Assembly (NCBI GenBank): GCA_010094025.1
Contig: ML991772.1
Location: 372,001 to 436,000 of the forward strand
Reading direction: 5' to 3'
DNA: 64,000 nt
From: Viridothelium virens
Lineage: Eukaryota > Ascomycota > Dothideomycetes > Trypetheliales > Trypetheliaceae
Every line of letters starts with the position of its first letter. Positions within the stretch are counted from its first letter, which is position 1. A program made the translations under genes and the position numbers. Below the pieces are notes generated by a model. The model worked only from the letters and a program-made list of their open reading frames with translations. It was not told where the DNA came from and searched no databases. This document shows, piece after piece, positions 57,375 to 64,000 of the stretch.

Positions 57375-58357
57375 TTACAGATGCTGTTCGTAATATTGTA
57401 GAAGCTGTATTGCGATCAAGGTTAATGGGATAACCTCATTTGATGATGTTCGTACGACTGGACGTACCTTCTGCGGACATTTACCATTGAGTATTTTGAG
57501 GGAATGCTTGCTCTTTTTTCCGTTATTCCACATCACGAACCCAATCCGCTTGTTCTCCTTGTTTTCAACATCGTACTCTTCCTCAATGCAATCGATATTC
57601 ATGATTTCGTGTTCCCAGGTGCCTTTTGGTGGTTCCCACTTTTGTGCGCCTTTGCCCTTGCGATCTAGGCCACCGTCGTCGCCATTCTCGACCTTCATCT
57701 TCTTTCGGCCTCTGCCATTTCCGGATTTCGTTTCAGCAGCTGGAGTTCCTGTTGATTGTTTCCGCTTGCCTCTCTTTGGCTTCCTATCGTCGCCTGGTTG
57801 CGGTCGACCGCCAATGCTATCAAGGTACTCTTGCAAGGCTTCTGGTGCGCCATCCCTATCTATCGTGTTAGGTGATAAAACAAATCTTGCCTTTGGTCGC
57901 GTACAAGTTTTCCTCGGGCTCCCATGTGCGGTCCGCCTTTTTCTCATACCCCTGCCATTTGACTTCAAAATAGATATTCCCCTTTAGGCGTTAGCCAATA
58001 ACTGGTATTCCGGGCCAAGCAGACGTACATCTTCCCCGAATTGATGGCTCATGACTTTCTCAACGATGTATCTAAGGAATGAATTAAGCTCAAGGATCAT
58101 AAATTGTTATCCTGCACCTTACTCGTCTTCTGCTTCTTCCTCCTCCCCTTCCTCCTCATCATTGCCTTCGTTCTCGGATTCATCCTCCACGGCAGGTTCT
58201 TTGGCCTTTGTACGGAATGGAATGACTTCGGAGTCGGATGCGGAGGCTTCTTCTTCAGGAAGGGCTATAGTAAGATATTCATCAGCATATAGACCTTGAG
58301 ATTGAGTTGCAGGTCGACTGGGCGCAAAAGCAGAGGCCAAGGTGACCTACGCGGCAT
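57375..58357 (-). CDS. HP1: Heterochromatin protein 1 (chromo and chromoshadow domains)
   Basis: Six exons: 58357-58351, 58264-58123, 58071-58029, 57981-57905, 57855-57468 and 57404-57375; 687 nt, 228 residues, in phase at all five joins. The first exon has only 7 nt (ATG CCG C) and splices to give MPPLPEEEASASDSE. An acidic N-tail comes next, then the chromodomain (EDEYIVEKVMSHQFGED, NIYFEVKWQGYEKKADRTWE, PEENLDGAPEALQEYLDSIG) with the aromatic cage positions Y, W and W/Y in place. A basic Lys/Arg-rich hinge follows, then the chromoshadow domain (GTWEHEIMNIDCIEEEYDV, IGFVMWNNGKKSKHSL) closing with CPQKLLQYYEQHL. It should bind H3K9-methylated nucleosomes and dimerise. In fungi HP1 silences repeats and many secondary-metabolite loci. 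Confidence 0.92.
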
Positions 58358-58721
58358 TTGATTTCCTGAGAAGTATAGATTGCGTGTCACGACTGAGATT
58401 ATAGCTGAAGTATGTGGACGAGCGATTGTGTAAGGTGAAGCGAAGTAAGCAAATCTGCGCGAGTTCGCGTGCGAAAACAAGTGAGCATGGACAAGTGAAT
58501 ACTCCCGCGAGTTGAAATCCACGACCCGCGGCGCGCGTGTGCACCTCGCGATTTTCTGAGATGCACCTCCGCCGATTTTTGCTCTGCAATGCTCACCTCT
58601 CCCTATCCCTCAGCAAGAACACAAAACGCGCCTACTGTATCCTAGTTTGAATCAATACCGATCGGAAGCTTCGCTGCACAACGAAAATTTCTGGAGCCTC
58701 CTGATTGGAGCGTTAAGCAAG
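58358..58721. promoter_or_regulatory. Bidirectional promoter of HP1 and CCT5 genes
   Basis: 364 bp between divergent start codons; compact and GC-rich near 58515-58555 (CGCGAG and GCGCGCG words). Both genes are expected to be constitutive. No specific factor site is called. Confidence 0.6.
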
Positions 58722-60611
58722 ATGGCGATGCGTAAGTCAACAAGCATTAGGCAGCTCCAGCCTGGAGCAGTCCACGTAGAGAATACTAATATAATTACAG
58801 AACTGGACATGTCTCAGGCTCAGGTGATGAAAGACGAGCAGGGACGGCCATTCATAATCGTTCGGGATCAGGGCAAGAAGAAGCGGCAGCATGGAAACGA
58901 AGCTATCAAATCCCATATATTGGCCGCAAGAACAGTTTCGAACATCGTCAAGACATCCTTGGGTCCACGAGGACTGGACAAAATATTAATATCACCCGAT
59001 GGAGACATCACGGTCACGAATGATGGCGCAACGATTCTCTCCCAAATGGAAATTTCTAATCATGTCGCAAAACTACTTGTGGAGCTCTCAAAATCGCAAG
59101 ATGATGAGATAGGGGATGGGACTACGGGGGTCGTGGTGCTCGCTGGAGCACTTCTAGAGCAAGCAGCAGATCTCATCGACAAGGGCATCCATCCTATCAG
59201 GATAGCAGACGGGTACGACGAGGCTTGCGAGGTGGCTGTGGCAGAGCTGGATAAGATTAGCGACACCATACCCTTCTCTCGAGAGGAAACATCAAATCTA
59301 CTCAAGGTTGCAAAGACGAGCTTGGGCAGTAAGATTGTCTCGAAAGCCCACGATCAGTTTGCGCAAATAGCTGTGGACGCCGTGCTCTCTGTTGCCGACC
59401 TCGAGCGAAAAGATGTCGACTTTGAACTCATTAAGGTAGACGGCAAAGTAGGCGGTTCACTCGAGGATTCCTTACTGGTAAAGGGAGTCGTGGTTGACAA
59501 GGACTTTTCACATCCACAAATGCCCTCCGAAGTGCGCGACGCAAAACTCGCCATTCTTACCTGCGCATTCGAGCCTCCCAAACCGAAGACGAAGCACAAA
59601 CTCGACATCACCACCGTTGAAGAGTTTAAACGATTACAGAAGTACGAGAGTAGCAAGTTCGCAGAGATGATTGAGCAGATCAAAGCCACGGGTGCGAACG
59701 TCGTCATCTGCCAATGGGGCTTCGACGACGAAGCCAACCACCTACTCCTCACGAATAAGCTGCCTGCCGTCCGGTGGGTAGGAGGTCCCGAGATCGAACT
59801 CATCGCCATCGCCACCAACGGCCGCATCGTCCCGCGCTTTGAAGACCTCAGCACCGCGAAGCTAGGCACCGCCGGCGTCGTGCGCGAAATGAGCTTCGGC
59901 ACTACCCGCGACAAGATGCTCGTCATCGAAGAATGCGCCAACACGCGCGCCGTCACGGCCTTCGTGCGCGGCAGTAACAAGATGGTAACGCCTTCCCTTT
60001 TTAACTTCACTCCTCCCCCCCTTCCCAAGACGTAGCAAAAAAAAGGCCCCCCCCAGCCTATATCACACCCCCCTTTTCACAGGCTCCATAGACAAACAAA
60101 TGACAATGACAACAACAACAAGCCACACAACTAACATCTGCCTGTCTCCCCCCACCAGATCATCGACGAAGCCAAACGCTCCCTCCACGACGCCCTCTGC
60201 GTCACCCGCAACCTCGTGCGCGACGCACGCGTCGTCTACGGCGGCGGCGCGGCCGAAATCGCATGCTCGCTCGCGGTCGAGGCGGCTGCGTCGTCCACCC
60301 CGGGACTCGAGCAGTACGCGATGCGGGCGTTCGCGGATGCGCTGGACAGCGTGCCGCAGGCGCTGGCGGAGAACAGCGGGATGAGCCCGATCGAGACGCT
60401 GGCGGAGCTGAAGAGTCGGCAGGTGCGCGAGGGGAACAGTCGGCTCGGCGTGGATTGTATGGGGAGGGGCAGCAGCGATATGAGGGAGGGGTTTGTCGTG
60501 GATCCGTTGATTAGTAAGAGGCAGCAGCTGTTGCTGGCGACGCAGTTGTGTCGGATGGTGTTGAAGGTGAATAATGTGATTATTGCGGGGGGTGAAGAGA
60601 ATGACTTCTAG
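58722..60611 (+). CDS. CCT5: T-complex protein 1 subunit epsilon (CCT5)
   Basis: Three exons: 58722-58731, 58801-59984 and 60159-60611; 1647 nt, 548 residues, in phase. The first exon is 10 nt (ATG GCG ATG C); the intron has an ATACTAAT branch and joins to [20 protein letters not shown]. Group II chaperonin landmarks are all present: [46 protein letters not shown] (nucleotide binding), [15 protein letters not shown], and in the last exon [17 protein letters not shown] and [17 protein letters not shown]. The [16 protein letters not shown] segment marks the epsilon subunit. It works in the hetero-16-mer that folds actin and tubulin. The second intron is long (174 nt) with A and C homopolymer runs. 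Confidence 0.95.
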
Positions 60612-61726
60612 AGGGGAGGGGAAGGGGCTTGGAGATGTTGTTGGAAGGGAAGGGGAAGGGGAAGAAGGCGATAGTGCTGACTGTGAATGCTTGAGGACGA
60701 TCTGGGAATCAAAAATAGCTGACTATCTGGGCACGAGATGCACGTTGTAAAGCAGGAGCTTGCGCTCGCTCTAGCCTGTACTATAAATTCATAGGTCCTG
60801 TGGATAGACCGCATGGGCCAAAATCTAGAGGGATTAATAGAAAGCCAATGGGTCGAAGTTGCATCTATAAGGACCGATGAACAGTCATAGTACTGTAGCA
60901 TTGTTGAATACAATGCATGTTTCGACAACTGGCCTGTGGACCACCCTCGAATCGATACTGAAGCAAACACACCACGACGAGGGACACCGTTACTTGCCTA
61001 CAAAGGCAAATATAAAACAAAAGAAAAACAAATCGGTATCACTGGGACTTGAACCAAGCAGGAACTGGGCATCCGGCTGAAGTAGTCATTCACTGACTTA
61101 ACTCGCATCTCACACTTGCTACTCCCAGGCCAAGAAATGGGAGTCGGTCTCCTCGCATCGCACGCGAGTATGCAAAAGCTACAAAACAGAAATGTTAGCA
61201 GGCTTCATATTAGAGCAGTAAAAAGAAAGGGAACTAGAAATAGCAAAAGTTCAGGCCCGAAGGCCCTATAAAAAAACCCCTGGAGTCATTCCATAAACCA
61301 ACCAACGTCAACGCATAGATAGGAACACCGAGTGTTAACCCCGATTACTAGCTGGAGGGCGGAGTTTTATCAAGCGCGTCTTACCACTAGGCCACCTGGG
61401 TGACTTCGTGATCGCATATATTGCTGAGGAGTCGAGCTTGTATATATAGATATGAAATGTAATGAAGCGCCACCACAAAGTGCAGTCTCTCAGGGCTATC
61501 TTTATAGCACGGGGCCACGAGCGCGTCACCTGCGTTCCCGAGATGTTGTGAAACGTAAAATTTGAAGGATTGATATGTTATAGCTACGATACACAGGCTT
61601 CGCGTGGTGTTTGAGAAACATATTAAGGTTGTACTTTCCTTCGCGTACCTGCATGTCGTGCACCCAAGAAATTACCTACCTTAGCCGACGAAGGCGCACA
61701 GGATACCAGTCCCTCCACATATCACG
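60612..61726. other. Intergenic with tRNA-like fragments
   Basis: Between the 3' ends of CCT5 and the CHY gene. It contains tRNA-like pieces on the minus strand: an A-box-like segment near 61382-61400 and a B-box-like segment near 61043-61053. No complete cloverleaf or coding frame is supported. Confidence 0.5.
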
Positions 61727-64000
61727 TTACGCATGCTTCTGCTTCTGGTGCGACAAAGCCTCGCCCCGGCTTGTAGACTTGTTCGTCTGACGACGTTTGT
61801 ACTTCCTCGGATCTGCGGAGCCATGACCGTCAGTAAAGCAGGAAACCGGGGACGTGGGGTGTGTACAGAATCGTTACCTTTGCGCGACATGCGAAGCTTG
61901 TCCCGTGTACCTTCATTACGATCCGTCAGCTACCGTTCCAACGTACGCCAGGATGGCATCACAAAAGCAAAGTTCGCGGATCAATAAGGAAAGAACATGA
62001 CACGGAGGTGGGGAAGGTGAGATGACAGAGAAAAAAGCCGCAGGAGCGATCAATTGGGAAGTCCAGGCAGTCCAGAATGCCGTTGTCAAGCACGCGCAAG
62101 GCGCGTTTGGCGATCGCGACGCGGTGACGCGACGTAAATACAGCGAATATTGCGACTGGCGTCCATGTGGGCATATTCTCCGGAGCAAAAAAAGTCCTAT
62201 AGCACCATAGGGTGGCGCTTCCGACTCCCCTAGACCCTGGAGACGACGGGTCATAACCAGAATTTTGGCGTTTGCGGGTCATGCAACGGCTGTGCAGCGA
62301 TCGACGAGCCGGGCGCGGACGCGATGGGCGACTCATCCACAGACCCGGGATCGTCATCTGATCACCTCATCGTAGATAAAGGAGATGGCATTGTGAGACG
62401 GAATCTAGATGTGGTAAAGAACGTCGATGGCTGGAGAAAGCACAAATAGGGTGAAACGCCCCAGATGGTAATGGCGGAGCAGGGTTATCCGTGGTATGTG
62501 ATGAACGCGCAAGGATCGGTAACGGGATACGCATGATGTGCGTTAAAAGCAAACCCGGGAATGAGCGTGGGATGAGGTCGAACGCAGTGAAATGGGAGTG
62601 CAGACGGAGCAGACGGTGTAGACATGTACGTAATACGTACCTTTTCCGCCTTCCCAGAATCCTGTTCCCTTTTTACCAATGACGGTCGAATGACAGATCC
62701 CGCAATCTTCTGGACGATAGTTTTGTTCGCGTGAACCTATTTCGCCGTCAGTTCTACGCTAAGTACCGGTACATGAAGCCATCTAGTCATTGGGTAGACT
62801 TACAGAAGCCACTAGAGGACAAGGCAAAGAAAGTTAGCAAAACCAATCCAAATAGCTTTATTCTTAAGCATGGTCATGGTTCAAGAACGCCTCATTGTGA
62901 TTGAAACGCTTAGCGTGGGAAACGCCGGCGGACGCGCCGACGCCATAATTATCTCAGGGTCAATGTTTTACCATGCCAGCCAGCAATCATGCTCAAGCGA
63001 GGTGTGGTAAGCTATTAATCATCGTGACAGTCGGAGGATTTGTCGGTGGAGAGGTCCGCCAAACTCAGATAGGGAATTATTGGTCTGATGCGGGGAATAT
63101 AGAGGGCAGTTGATAGTCGGCAACCATTGAGGCGGGGTTACGGACATGGAAGAAAGCACATACCAGATCATTCTATTTGCATGTTCATTGGGGTGGTCAG
63201 AGGCTTCGTCATGGCATCTGTTGAGTATCAGTACCTTGCAGTCAACATATGGTTGGGGGAAATTAGTATCAGGCCATGTCTAATTAGATGTGGCACAACG
63301 CCTCAAGGTTTGTCAGGACACAACGTACTTGTCACAAGCAAAAACCTTGCTGCAGCAAGAAAATCTGCGGGTTTGTAAGCCTTTCATCCCAATGCTAGCA
63401 AGAGTCAAACCCGTACCGAAACCATCGGTACGATTTTCCGTAATGAGCACATCGTCCCCTGCGAGGAAGCTCTTGTCCAGCCACGATCCCCAGTTTCTCT
63501 TTTGGTCTCTTTTTTGGTGGCGCTCGACTGGCTCGTATCGTAGCAGTACTTACAAGGAGGAACTTAATTTCAGGAAGGCGGAAAGCTTTGGATAGCACAC
63601 CACATTAGTATGAAGCTAAGAGAATCGTTGAGAGCCGTCTGGAGATTGACTCACTCATTCTCTTGTGGCACTCGCGGCAAATGGCCATCGTAGATTCGCC
63701 TCGTACAGAAACAACTCCTGGAGTGGGGTGTGGCGTTGAACATTCAGCACATGTAGGAATGAAATGGCTATCACATCATGTCTGAGTGAAACGGTTCTTG
63801 CAAGACATCTCTAGAGGTTGGATCAACTATACCTTGGCAACATGTCGACGACTGTACAGCCCTCTAAATCCAGGTAACCCGCGCGTACGGAGTTTGCATG
63901 CATTAGATCCATCCGGTACCCAGCTTCAAATGGATTGGCGCATTTTTTACACGAGTCCGAACGCATCCCTGAGGCGTCTCCGTTTACGTTGTTCTTCATG
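61727..64000 (-). CDS. CHY-type zinc-finger protein (5' end at or beyond the window edge)
   Basis: Minus strand; nine exons seen: 64000-63833 (partial), 63767-63655, 63585-63417, 63364-63329, 63217-63164, 62811-62804, 62736-62641, 61910-61878 and 61812-61727, all in phase. Paired cysteines open the protein (SCKKCANPFEAGYR; PTCAECSTPH; ICRECHKRM). Next come GIVAGQELPRRGRC and the CHY finger: CAHYGKSYRWFRFSCCSKVF, ACDKCHDEASDHPNEHANRM, ICGFCSREQNY, DCGICHSTV. FWEGGKGTRDKLRMSRKD precedes a basic tail. CHY proteins include yeast Hot13 and plant/animal RING-CHY ligases; this one has extra N-terminal Cys pairs but no RING seen here. Odd points: an 8-nt exon (62804-62811) and a 730-nt intron (61911-62640). 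An ATG at 63997-63999 is in frame, but the true start may lie outside. Confidence 0.85.

Noticed and set aside
1-64000. CRISPR arrays, bacterial-type operons or riboswitches
   Set aside because: No regularly spaced repeats; gene structure is eukaryotic throughout.

Overview
This is genomic DNA from a filamentous ascomycete (Pezizomycotina). Genes carry many short GT-AG introns, mostly 45-85 nt. The window has a SAT-type non-reducing polyketide synthase, a PTH11-like seven-helix protein, an HP1 with chromo and chromoshadow domains, and nuclear genes for a mitochondrial ribosomal protein and the CCT chaperonin. I cannot name the species. Exon models come from joining frames at splice sites. For every complete intact gene the summed exons give a whole number of codons.

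Region 1 (0-18 kb) holds a secreted GH127/DUF1680-type glycosidase and then a probable small secondary-metabolite locus. That locus has a TRI12-like MFS pump, a 2201-residue non-reducing PKS (SAT-KS-AT-PT-ACP-ACP-hydrolase, no methyltransferase), a decayed GMC oxidoreductase relic divergent from the PKS, and a three-repeat MYB regulator. The likely logic is that the MYB protein controls the locus, the PKS makes an aromatic polyketide and its hydrolase domain releases it, and the MFS pump exports it. The GMC oxidase step appears to be lost.

Region 2 (18-26 kb) is gene-poor and degenerate. It has the C-terminal remnant of a fungal transcription factor broken by a nonsense codon. It also has a head-to-head pair: a DUF7708-like protein with a degenerate nucleotide-binding region, and an AAA+ ATPase gene that carries a frameshift and a premature stop.

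Region 3 (26-37 kb) is accessory but mostly intact: a secreted histidine phosphatase, a GMC oxidoreductase, an AlkB-type dioxygenase, a PTH11-like membrane protein and a DUF985 cupin.

Region 4 (37-50 kb) is core: a Mam3/CNNM-type transporter-like protein, a MARVEL protein with two NPFSD motifs, a Kar5/Tht1-like karyogamy protein, mitochondrial uL6, the Hal2/Met22 nucleotidase, a C3HC zinc-finger protein and a small probable mitochondrial protein.

Region 5 (50-57 kb) is sparse. It has a CE3-type SGNH esterase, a SABP2-like alpha/beta hydrolase, and long stretches with short repeats and coding-like relics.

Region 6 (57-64 kb) is core: HP1 and CCT5 head to head, then tRNA-like fragments, then a CHY zinc-finger gene that runs off the right edge.
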